Assembly: GCA_963576725.1 (NCBI GenBank)
Contig: OY755246.1
Coordinates: 75,794,239 to 75,858,238, forward strand
Reading direction: 5' to 3'
Length of the DNA stretch: 64,000 nucleotides
Origin: Azorinus chamasolen
Taxonomy: Eukaryota; Mollusca; Bivalvia; Cardiida; Solecurtidae
Part shown: positions 51,370 to 60,195 of the stretch, piece after piece
Position numbering within the stretch: position 1 is the stretch's first letter
Layout: each line of letters starts with the position of its first letter
Notes under the pieces: generated by a model
The model's input: the letters and a program-made list of their open reading frames with translations, nothing else
Told to the model about the DNA's origin: nothing
Database searches by the model: none
Translations under genes and position numbers: made by a program

Positions 51370-51600
51370 CCTTCATATAAACACATTTTCACGCTTTTGT
51401 AAACAGAGTAAGACCCTGGTTAGATGGCTCTTATTGGAGCCATTTGATCTGGGTCTGTTCTGTATATGAAACTATTATACATCTGACCCTACTGTCCCTA
51501 CCAGTACTAAAACCTCCTATGGCCATGCACTATTATAAAAATGTTAGCTAGTGATGTCATTATTTCCTTCATGATTATTGAGCAGGAAAATAATTAAGAC
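51370..51600 (-). mobile_element. TTAA-A element, minus strand
   Basis: CTTCATATAAACACATTTTC, ACAGAGTAAGACCCTGGTTA, TTGGAGCCATTTGATCTGGG, TAGTGATGTCATTATTTCC, CATGATTATTGAGCAGG, ending AATTAA. Confidence 0.7.
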
Positions 51601-51869
51601 AAGTGTGACACTATCGAAAGCAACTCGGTCGTGATCTCAATAACTGTATACGTCATATGCTTCTTAACAATCATAAACTCCAACCCCTCTGCTCTTTCAT
51701 TGTCTCTACTGCTGGTCTCTTTAATGATCTGTCCCTGTCGCCCAGTGTAGACCTCTGAAGTCTCCCTACGATACACTTATCCCTAAATATATCTATATTT
51801 TTGTGTTGATTAAAAACTAATGCTCATTTTGTATACTAGTCACTCATACGATAACCTTTGACCTGTTTA

Positions 51870-52196
51870 TAAAACTGAGATCAGCTTAAACTCCGAACTT
51901 TTCACTTACTTCATATTTGTTCAATCTTTTGAGAAAATATCAACATAGTGTCAAACAGCTTGGATCCTGATGATACAAAGAGGTACTCGGCGTCTGATCT
52001 GGATCCAAACTGTTTGCAAATGCAAGTTAGGTCGCGTTAAGCAGGCAAATGATTAAAATGACAAGAGGGCACTGTTGACCAGTCTGTCCAAACATTATAC
52101 CACACGACTTACACATGTATTCTGACAGACAGAGAGACAGAGAGACATATACAGAGACAGAGAGAGACATATAGAGAAGAATACAGAGGGAGAGAG

Positions 52197-52269
<73 letters not shown>

Positions 52270-52349
52270 AGACATCTAGTTCTGTGGCATCTCAAATGGA
52301 TCCAAAACTGTTTGTAAATGTGAGTAAGGTCGCATGTAGCGAGATACGA
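51870..52349 (+). mobile_element. GGATCC-type element with internal (GA)n
   Basis: Flank CAGCTTAAACTCCGAACTT, TTGTTCAATCTTTTGAG, then the hairpin 51955..52020 (GTCAAACAGCTTGGATCCTG, TCTGATCTGGATCCAAACTG) and the terminus AGGTCGCGTTAAGCAGGCAA. A second right half follows the GA tract (52275..52349: TCTCAAATGGATCCAAAACT, AGGTCGCATGTAGC), so two copies flank the microsatellite. Confidence 0.75.
52120..52266. repeat. (GA)n microsatellite with degenerate start
   Basis: GACAGAGAGAC-type degenerate repeats pass into a pure (GA)n tract of about 65 bases (52201..52266). The two Ser/Leu-rich minus ORFs here are artefacts. Confidence 0.97.
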
Positions 52350-52600
52350 TTAACCCTTCGCTTGCTGAATTTTAAAACACATTTCTCCTTTTTTTACCCA
52401 TGCCCTGTTGTATAATTACATATATCTTCACTGTGTATACATATTTCGCTGTGCAATCACTGCTGTGGAGTGCACCTGTTGCACAATCAACTTGTAAATA
52501 GTGCAGACCCTGATGAGACAGCTCCTGCAGGAGCTGTCTCATCTGGGTCTTCACTATTTACAGGTACGTATATTGACGTGAATAGCAAGCGAAGGGTTAA
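52350..52600 (-). mobile_element. TTAA-C element, complete, minus orientation
   Basis: 251 bp, TTAACCCTTCGCTTGCTGAA to AATAGCAAGCGAAGGGTTAA. The hairpin TGTAAATAGTGCAGACCCTG / TGGGTCTTCACTATTTACA with apex AGCTCCTGCAGGAGCT is essentially perfect over ~35-base arms. Confidence 0.92.
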
Positions 52601-53375
52601 CTAACGTAATACATGTATTAAAGTTGTCATATGCAGTTTTCAATTTGAAATAAGCAACTGGAAATTCAATTTTAGTTATTTTCCTGTGACAAAGCAATCA
52701 GTTTTCTTGAAAATTTGATAGTTGATTTAATAAATGGATATGCTGAACCACTTGTTTCGATGAATAGAAAATTGTATCGGTTTTATAAATACATGTACCA
52801 TTGGGAGAGACAATGTGGCAAAGATTAACGAACAGAGAATATTGCAATGTTTTAGAAATTTCCGCGTCATATATCTGGTACATGTATCGGAGGTGAATTT
52901 AATGCCTTAAGTTATACTTTTTAATTTCAATGACGCTTCAGAGTGTTTGTTTTCATTTGTACCATGGAAGACACAGCGTTTGGGGGAGTTCGTTCGAATT
53001 TTAACAACAGGATTTCTATGGAATCCTGTTAGGGCCATCGCAGTTTCGTGCACATATTTATTTGAAGGGCTAGAGAAAGTGCGAGGATTTTATGTTACTT
53101 TTTTTTGGCGAAATCGTTCAGAGACTTTATAGAAAAACAAAATGGGAGAGGTCGAAGTCTACCATTTTTGCAAAGACGATAAAATGTATATCTTTGAAGT
53201 TGCTTTGTTTCATTGATAAATCAGGACATGCCGTCAGCATTTCTTTATACAATTGCTTTCTTGCACAATTACATTTAAAATATATTGCTCATAGGTCACA
53301 CAAAGGTCACACAAGGTCACACTGGCAAAATAAATCTTGCTGAAACACCCATAATCATTTCGCTAATGCCCTGTA
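52601..53375. other. unassigned sequence, ~775 bp
   Basis: Three ORFs of 61-83 codons occur, none with a recognised domain. The GGTCACACAAGGTCACA phrase (about 53294..53316) is a short direct repeat. No mobile element ends are seen, making this one of the few unexplained stretches. Confidence 0.45.
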
Positions 53376-53990
53376 GGGAAAAGTAACGTTACGTAACATT
53401 ATCTTAGACTTTGTCGCCATATGTAATTATGTCTTCTGTAACAGTGATGTTACATTATAACGTTTTGTTTGAATATGTAAAAAAAGATCGAATCTGGATC
53501 ACAACGCGTAGAGCATATCATAATTCTCCACGTTCTTGGTGTTGTGACGAAAGCAGAGACAAATATGATACGTAAGAAATTACGAGCTCTACATGTATGA
53601 GAAGGCCATCGGCACACAATAATTAAGCTCTTACAGGAAGCAGATACAGAGAAAACGGACTAAGATCACTTGAATACTCAATCCAGAAAGGCATGGTCAT
53701 TATCAAAGATCTGGATGGGCGAGGTTTAGAGCAGTCACACTCAGAGGAGTTCAAGAATGAGATCGAAATAACTATATATAATTAAATAAATAAAAAAAAG
53801 TCGAATTTGTCACAGCGCGTTGGATATGGAGTATTATGATATACTCTACGCGCTGTGATCCAGATTCGATCTTTTATATATATATATATATTCAAAAAAT
53901 ATATATCCTGCATGACTGATACATGTTTTCAAACAAAACGTTATAATGTGATGTCACTTACAGACGACATACGTAACTTTACTTTTCCCG
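53376..53990. mobile_element. 615-bp element with ~150-bp terminal inverted repeats
   Basis: The left arm (53376..53530: GGGAAAAGTAACGTTACGTA, CATTATAACGTTTTGTTTGA, GATCGAATCTGGATCACA) is the imperfect reverse complement of 53836..53990 (TGTGATCCAGATTCGATC, CAAACAAAACGTTATAATG, TACGTAACTTTACTTTTCCC). An extra partial copy of the inner arm (GTCGAATTTGTCACAGCGCG, about 53801..53835) forms a second hairpin on the right. No transposase. The superfamily is not identified; there is no clear target duplication. Confidence 0.8.
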
Positions 53991-54544
53991 ACACGTGCTT
54001 TGTAAACAGTAGATAGATAAATATATATATTTATTTAAATGGTGTGCAAGTAACATGGTTACAATAGCAATACACTGACAAAAGCAATGCATATATAAAC
54101 AGTGTAGACCAATATGAGAAAGCTACTACGGGAAGTCTCTCATCAGGGTCTGTACTGTTTGTCATGTTATACTTTTATTTGAAACAATCCCTAAATATTC
54201 ACAGTAAGCTTTATCTGTTTTAATTTTGGAAAAGTCCATTTGAACATTCAGCGTTGAAAAGGATTAAACTGAAAATTAAATTGATCGAGAATATATAGGT
54301 GGACATGTTTTCTTTGAAACTGAGGACTTACAATTAGTCCATGTTCATAGCAATACCGTGCAATTCCCGTGTAGTTCCAGCAAAAGAATAAGCACGTGTC
54401 TGAGATATATTCCATTGTTATAGCCTTTCTTATTATTTTCTCTTCAACCTTTTCATTTTGTAAAACAAACCAAGACGTCTGCTAAATTTCTGATCTTCTT
54501 CAATATTTACTTGCACCCGCATATTACAAGGTTTTTTTATATAC
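53991..54544. other. hairpin remnant and unassigned sequence
   Basis: 54093..54165 (AAACAGTGTAGACCAATATG, CATCAGGGTCTGTACTGTTT) is a TTAA-C-like hairpin. The rest has no recognised gene. Confidence 0.5.
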
Positions 54545-54650
54545 ACCACTGCTAAGTATCAAACAGTTTGGACCCTGATGAAACTCCGAGTTACTGGACG
54601 TCTCGTCAGGATCAATGCTGTTTACAAACGCGCCTAGCTCGAGGTTAAAG
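54545..54650. mobile_element. GGATCC-type hairpin
   Basis: GTATCAAACAGTTTGGACCC, CTCCGAGTTACTGGACGTCT, CGTCAGGATCAATGCTGTTT. Confidence 0.75.
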
Positions 54651-54859
54651 CACGCAGATTAGGCAAACATGCCATACATATCTTCGTTAAAGGTTCATTG
54701 GTATGGACATAATTTGATATCCGCCGTAAGTTCATTCTCCTGCAGGGCGTAGTTGTGCTAGAATTGACACTACATTCCAGACACTAATCGCCTTTACGAA
54801 ATTAACTCTTGCAAATTAGTAAACACTTCCTGTTGTGATCAATTTATCATCGCGGCTGG
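54651..54859. other. unassigned sequence
   Basis: No recognisable gene or element. Confidence 0.45.
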
Positions 54860-55020
54860 TCTATAAGAACAGTAGGTCGCTTAATGCAGGAACACAGTAA
54901 AACAGAAAGCTCCTGTAGTACCTTTCGAACTTTATTTTGTCTTGCATTAAGCTACCACCTGCCTTTAAACTGCGAAACAAAGGCCGTAAATTGGTTGTTA
55001 CTCTAAAGAGGTGTCATTGT
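54860..55020. mobile_element. pogo-like element, left end shortened
   Basis: ACAGTAGGTCGCTTAATGCA, core AACAGAAAGCTCCTGTAGTA / CCTTTCGAACTTTATTTTGT, GCATTAAGCTACCACCTGCC, end AAAGAGGTGTCATTG before TA. Confidence 0.7.
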
Positions 55021-55189
55021 ATCTCTCCGTGAACTTTTGACATTAGTGCAAAAATGAAATTAACTAAATGGTTGATGTGTTAAAGTCAATTAAACGGATC
55101 TTGCAACCGACACATGAACTACAAAAAGATGAGAAATTCAATTTGCAGAGCTTAAATATTTCAAAACAATCATAAGACTGAAACCTTAT

Positions 55190-55400
55190 CCCGCCATTTG
55201 TGTTCTGACGCCCAATGGGCAAATACAGCCAGGATCCATATGGAATGCCACGTAGCTCGGCCTCTCATCCAGGTCAGGGCTGATAGACATTCGCTCAATA
55301 GTATCACAAAATCGTCATCGAATCTAAAGTAGTCACAATTGCACCAACTCCGACTGTGGACCGACATTAGAATTCACAGCGGAATAAGGGTTACTATCCG
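55190..55400 (+). mobile_element. GGATCC-type element, decayed
   Basis: AGCCAGGATCCATATGGAAT, GTAGCTCGGCCTCTCATCCA, TCGTCATCGAATCTAAAGTA, TGTGGACCGACATTAG, ending GGAATAAGGGTTA. The order is as in 31310..31480. Confidence 0.65.
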
Positions 55401-55450
55401 AGTACACCAACACGTGTGTCCTTGATTCCAAGTTTTAACCCCCATCTCAA

Positions 55451-55730
55451 TTAACCCCTTCCTTCATATTGACGCCTTTTCACGCTTCTGTAAAAAATCA
55501 CCTTTTGAAATCACTGTGATAAATAGAGCATTTGCGCCACAGGAGTAAATGCTCTGTTTATCACAGTGATTTCAAAACTACATAATTCTAAAGGTTGCCT
55601 TTTTTCTTGCAAACGCCCGCTATTAGTAGATTTATTCAAAGAGGCTGGGTCTAAACTAGCCTATGAGGAAACTTGTCTAAACTAGCCTATGAAGCAATAA
55701 TCTAAAATAGCCTTTGAAGAAATGGGCTAT
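55451..55730 (+). mobile_element. TTAA-D element with small internal duplication
   Basis: TTAACCCCTTCCTTCATATT start. Hairpin GAAATCACTGTGATAAATAG / CTGTTTATCACAGTGATTTC is very well paired. The right end has AACTAGCCTATGA(G/A)G repeated about three times, then AAATGGGCTA where GGGTTAA is expected. Confidence 0.8.
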
Positions 55731-56006
55731 CACTCACAAATTCCCCAGTTTAGAATTTCAGAGGGAAAAAGTGTTTGAATAAATCTCTCTAAACGCAACC
55801 ATCAATAAGAAAGAAGTATAAAAGTTTTTAGGCAGGCGGCTGCTCAATGCAGGGTGAAAGTCACGCAGAAAGCTCCCATGTGGAGTTTGGGGCAGGTTGC
55901 TGCTCAGTGCAGGATGGAAGTCATGCATAAGACTTTCATCCTGCATTAAGTTTCAAAATCTGACATTGATACTTATTTTAGTGTTCGGCTTTGAAAGGAT
56001 TTACTG
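55731..56006. mobile_element. pogo-like element with duplicated core
   Basis: The core GCAGGGTGAAAGTCACGCAG, and again GCAGGATGGAAGTCATGCAT, each follow a GGCAGG(C/T)(G/T)GCTGCTCA phrase. The end AAAGGATTTACTG is followed by TA (56007..56008). The left TIR is not clear. Confidence 0.65.
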
Positions 56007-56029
56007 TATATACCAGCACATAAGAATAG

Positions 56030-56360
56030 TCGAGGCAAATTGCCATGGTCAGATATTCGCACATACCAGGTACATGCATATTGTTAGTGATACTTCCATT
56101 CTCAGATATTCACACGTTCGGGGCACATGCATTTTGTTCATGATATTTTCGATTGCCAGATATTCACACATTCGAGGTAAATGTGCTTTGTTCGTGATAT
56201 TTTAAATGTCAGATATTCGCATGCTCAATGCACGTGCATATTGTTCGTGATAATTAATATGTCATATATTCGCATGATCAAGACACGTGCATATTGTTCG
56301 TGATAATTAATATGTCAGATATTCGCATGCTCAAGACACATGCATAATGTTCGTGATGCG
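56030..56360 (+). repeat. ~53-bp tandem array, 6 units
   Basis: AGATATTCGCACAT-type starts at 56050, 56104, 56158, 56211, 56263 and 56317, with GTGCATATTGTTCGTGATA in each unit. Moderately diverged. Confidence 0.9.
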
Positions 56361-56734
56361 AGTATATGCCAAGTGCCTATACCAACCCGGCACTTGCCAT
56401 ACACCAGTCCCATGTACAAATTCAATGCATGGTATTTATGATTACTGAACTAAATACTAAGTGTTGTCACACAATTAGTCTCATTTCATTTTCGTTTTCC
56501 GTGTACCATCTGGAATTTGTTTTCGTTAATCTGCAAATAACCGACAGGCTAGATTCGTGACCCGGCTCACTAAATAGCGTATATATATTTAATATGGAGT
56601 GTAAATGATCGCCCACACCGACGACAATCTCTACTTGTACCACTCGCATAGCATAAGAATCGCACATTCAAGCTAAAGTCCAGTTGTACTTTGTTCATGA
56701 TATTTCAAATACCATCGTCGTATGTTAGACCTTA
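56361..56734. other. unassigned sequence
   Basis: No recognisable gene; 64-66 codon ORFs without domains. Confidence 0.5.
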
Positions 56735-57110
56735 CGATAAGTCGTACAATCTGTAGCCAGGTGGGCCAGTCGTACAATCTGTAGCCAGGTGGGCCAGTCG
56801 TACAATCTGTAGCCAGGCCGGCCAGTCGTACAATCTGTAGCCAGGCGGGCCAGTCGTACAATCTGTAGCCAGGTGGGCCAGTCATACAATCTGTAGCCAG
56901 GCGGACCAGTCATACAATCTGTAGCCAGGCCGGCCAGTCATACAATCTGTAGCCAGGCGGGCCAGTCATACAATCTGTAGCCAGGTCGGCCAGTCATACA
57001 ATCTGTAGCCAGGCCGGCCAGTCATACAATCTGTAGCCAGGCGGGCCAGTCGTACGACCTGTAGCCAGGCGGACCAGTCGTACGATATGTAGCCAGGCGG
57101 GCTCGGGGTA
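56735..57110 (+). repeat. 28-bp minisatellite array
   Basis: About 13 units of GTCGTACAATCTGTAGCCAG plus G(T/C)(G/C)GGCCA. Units alternate GTCGTAC and GTCATAC in blocks. Minus ORFs reading MTGPPGYRLYDWP repeats are artefacts. Confidence 0.96.
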
Positions 57111-57324
57111 TAGTGCAATGTCTCCATTTGTAAACGGAATACGTATTTTCTCGCTTGTGTTTATAATTATGTACTAATTTGCTTAGTTCACATAACCAGT
57201 AAAACACTCAAATACGGCCACCATAAAGATTTAATTCTAGGAAGCTCCTGGACACACTAAAGGGGATGACAAAACTATCAACACTATGTACTAGAAGTGT
57301 GTTCAGCTAATCGCCACCTGAGTT
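57111..57324. other. unassigned sequence
   Basis: No recognisable gene or element. Confidence 0.45.
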
Positions 57325-57510
57325 GCATTTACAATCAGCTTGGCTCCAAATGAGACGCCCAGTAATTAGGAGTGCCATCAGAATCCAAGCTGTTTGACAA
57401 TAGGAGCTTTCTGCATTACATTTGACCTGCGTTAAGCTACCACCCGCCTTAGAGACCCATAATTAGAGCCCCTTAAATGGCTGCTTAAGGCAGGTTCTAT
57501 TGTGTAATAT
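57325..57510. mobile_element. GGATCC-type hairpin followed by pogo-like half element
   Basis: 57330..57395: ACAATCAGCTTGGCTCCAAA, ATCAGAATCCAAGCTGTTTG. 57400..57503: GGAGCTTTCTGCATTACATT, GCGTTAAGCTACCACCCGCC, GGCAGGTTCTATTG. Confidence 0.65.
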
Positions 57511-57700
57511 GGGATGGTCTATCTCAGCTTATGTCGTTATTTCATGCAAACTGAGTCATTCGTGCAATATCTCCAATATCTTATTGGTGCTTTATTCTAC
57601 ATGTTGATACATGCAGTAAAGATGAAAAGAATCAGCTTTCTTGTGTCATAATCATCTTGAAATTTATGTGTTCCGATATGTTTGACCTGTAGCAAATTTT

Positions 57701-57943
57701 CTTGCTGAATTTTAAAATACATTTCTCCTTCTTTACCCATGTCCTGTTGTATATATAATTACATATATATTCACTGTGCACAAGTATTTCGCTGTGCAAT
57801 CACTGCTGTGGAGTGCACTGGTTGCACGATCAACTTGTAAATAGTGCAGACCCTGATGAGACAGCTCCTATAGGAGCTGTCTCATCAGGGTCTTCACTAT
57901 TTACAGGTTGGTATATTGACGTGAATAGCAAGCGAAGGGTTAA
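57701..57943 (-). mobile_element. TTAA-C element, left terminus lost
   Basis: CTTGCTGAATTTTAAAATAC to AGCAAGCGAAGGGTTAA (TTAA 57940..57943). The hairpin apex AGCTCCTATAGGAGCT is perfect. The first ~10 bases (TTAACCCTTCG) are gone. Confidence 0.87.
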
Positions 57944-58020
57944 AACAGACGGTGATTCACGAAGTTGGGCCCGATGCAGCATCAAGCAGCTGTCTACAAA
58001 ACACATGTAATGTTAAAGTA

Positions 58021-58212
58021 CAGTCTTACTAAAGCATCCACAATTTATTAACATCTTTAAAACCAAGTAGTTGCTTAATGCAGAGCAAAAATAATGTAAA
58101 AAAACCCATTCAGAAACGTGTTTAATTATTTGTTCCAGCATTAAGCTACCACCTCTTTTAAATATCCAGAATTCTTCCTCTTTGTAGTGTTCTTATTATC
58201 GAGACTTCATTG
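58021..58212. mobile_element. pogo-like element, diverged
   Basis: TA-flanked (58019..58020, 58213..58214). CAGTCTTACTAAAGC start, GTAGTTGCTTAATGCAGAGC, CAGCATTAAGCTACCACCTC, end CGAGACTTCATTG. Confidence 0.65.
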
Positions 58213-58289
58213 TACTGAACTCTTTCCGAGCAAAACAATTTTTGCTTGCATACAATATCAACTGCTCTAAAACGTAACTGGTTCAACCT

Positions 58290-58475
58290 CTTTCTACACT
58301 TTAACCTCGATAATTCGAAAGTTTTGTATAGAAGATTAGACACTTTCGAGCAGGTGGCTGTTAAATGCCGGACGCAAGTAATGCAGAAAACTTCAAGAGG
58401 ATCTTTCTGCATGACTTGCAGCCTGCAATAAGCTGCCACCTGTCTTAACGATCGATAATGACCTATCTGTATGAC
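58290..58475. mobile_element. pogo-like element, termini lost
   Basis: TTTCGAGCAGGTGGCTGTTA, ATGCAGAAAACTTCAAGAGG / ATCTTTCTGCATGACTTGCA, GCAATAAGCTGCCACCTGTC. Confidence 0.65.
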
Positions 58476-58526
58476 ACTTCAAAGTAGAACGATATTGCAG
58501 GAAAACATTCTCTTGTGGTGCTGTGC

Positions 58527-58687
58527 AACATGGGTCCATGCTTATAAAGCTTTTAGTTGAGTCTGAGTTTCGTTCTCAGGCTTTTGATTGGTCAGATTTG
58601 AGTTCTCAAGCTTTTGATTGGTCAAAATCAAAAGCTTGAGAACGATCTCAGACTCAACTAAAAGCTTTATAAGCATGGACCATGTTG
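58527..58687. repeat. ~160-bp palindrome with duplicated loop
   Basis: Arms CAACATGGGTCCATGC-TTATAAAGC... and ...GCTTTATAAGCATGGACC-ATGTTG pair over ~55 bases with one indel. The loop side carries CTTTTGATTGGTCA twice (58600 and 58611 region) before the complementary TTGACC-free arm. Confidence 0.85.
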
Positions 58688-58689
58688 TC

Positions 58690-58930
58690 TCCTGTCCGGC
58701 TCTCTAAGTATGTCCCTTTTGAATATTCAAGTAAGAAATAATGACAGCATGACTTTAATTTAACTGAATGTTGATAATTGTACTGAACACAGGAATGTTT
58801 GGCCATGACAGAAACTGTAGAATCAGATCTATATAAATACGTACGCAATCAGAGCAGACCCAATCAGACGGCTCCTTCAACATCCATCTGATCTGGGTCT
58901 ACTGTGTTTGCAAATGCGTGAAAAAGGCAT
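58690..58930 (+). mobile_element. TTAA-A element, near complete
   Basis: TGTCCCTTTTGAATATTCAA, GTAAGAAATAATGACAGCAT, GACAGAAACTGTAGAATCAG, AGAGCAGACCCAATCAGACG, CATCTGATCTGGGTCTACTG, GCGTGAAAAAGGCATGT. TTAA termini are mutated. Confidence 0.75.
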
Positions 58931-59509
58931 GTAAATGTGTTTCTATCAGGTTCAAGGTTACCAGTGTATCCGCTTTTAAGGGAAGCACAAGAGGGAGTTT
59001 CCGTTCTGACAGACAAACTGTCTCTAGTAGTTTGATTTCAATGATTGCTTCCGACATTGGTGCGAAACTCATTCATTCGATATAAAAGCGTTGACGTATT
59101 AATCTTTACAACACTTAACTGTTGACTGCAAAGTGCATATTCTCGTCCATGTCGTTTCAGGAAACTTTCTAAACTTGCTGAAGCAGTTTGGGATCCTCTG
59201 TGTAACACTGGTTATTGTTTTTGACTGACAATCAATTAGCACTTAACCTCTATGGTTCGAATACCGATCTGGGTATTTGTATTTTTCATGTGAGGAAGCA
59301 TTCCAGCTGGCTTACGGTATGTCGTTGGATCTACCAGACTGTTCTTCTGTGCACGGATCAATGCGAGTTCTTCCGTTCACGGACAAAACACTGGTGTCTT
59401 CATCCACCTGTAATTAGCTGGACGTCGTGAAATGGCTGAAATGCTTTTCAAAGCTATATAAAACCCCGATATATAATGAAATAGCCTAAAAGACTTAGCG
59501 AGCAAAACA
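58931..59509. other. unassigned sequence
   Basis: No recognised gene in about 580 bp. A 71-codon ORF (59215..59430) of ordinary composition has no recognised domain. Confidence 0.45.
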
Positions 59510-59830
59510 AAACAGTTCGGACTCTGATGAGGCATCTAGATCCGAATTATTTGCAATGGTCTTCAAACATTTGTTTGCAGTGTTGAACGGTTTACCATGT
59601 TCACAGTTGTAAACCATATGAAATTTAACCCTTTACTTCACAAATGCACGAACGCTTTGTTACACCTTTGCAAATAGAGTAGACCCAGATAAGATAGTTC
59701 CTATACGAATCGTCTGATCAGGGTCTCCTCATTTTGCTTATTGTCATGACAAAATTTTTTCATGTGCTCATATACACTTGTAAACAGGGTTTGAGGTTAC
59801 CAATAATCTCACGCTTATCCCACCTGCACC
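59510..59830. other. element fragments before the 45-bp array
   Basis: 59510..59560: AACAGTTCGGACTCTGATGA (GGATCC-type). 59630..59760: TTAACCCTTTACTTCACAAA, AAATAGAGTAGACCCAGATA, GTCTGATCAGGGTCTCC (TTAA-A or -D hybrid, possibly reversed). Confidence 0.55.
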
Positions 59831-60195
59831 CAAGACAAAATGTAATGTAAACTAGCCTGTCCCCTCCACAAAGCCAAGACAAAATGTAATGTAAACTAGC
59901 CTGTCCCCACCACAAAGCCAAGTCAAAATGTAATGTAAACTAGCATATCCCCACCACAAAGCCAAGTCAAAATGTAATCTAAACTAGCATGTCCCCACCA
60001 CAAAGACAAGTCAAAATGTAATGTAAACTAGCATGTCCCCACCACAAAGACAAGTCAAAATGTAATGTAAACTAGCATGTTCCCACCACAAAGCCAAGTC
60101 AAAATGTAATGTAAACCAGCCTGTCCCCTCCACAAAGCCAAGACAAAATGTAATGTAAACTAGCATGTCCCCACCACAAAGCCAAGACAAAATGT
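59831..60195 (+). repeat. 45-bp array, part left of the LINE
   Basis: Eight units with AAGCCAAGACAAAATGTAAT and GTAAACTAGC(C/A)TGTCCCC. The last unit stops after AAAATGT at the LINE junction. The array resumes at 63641. Confidence 0.95.

Noticed and set aside
52027..52295. Ser/Leu-repeat ORFs
   Set aside because: Translation of the (GA)n microsatellite.
56673..57207. Proline/tyrosine-repeat ORFs
   Set aside because: They arise from the 28-bp array in shifting frames.
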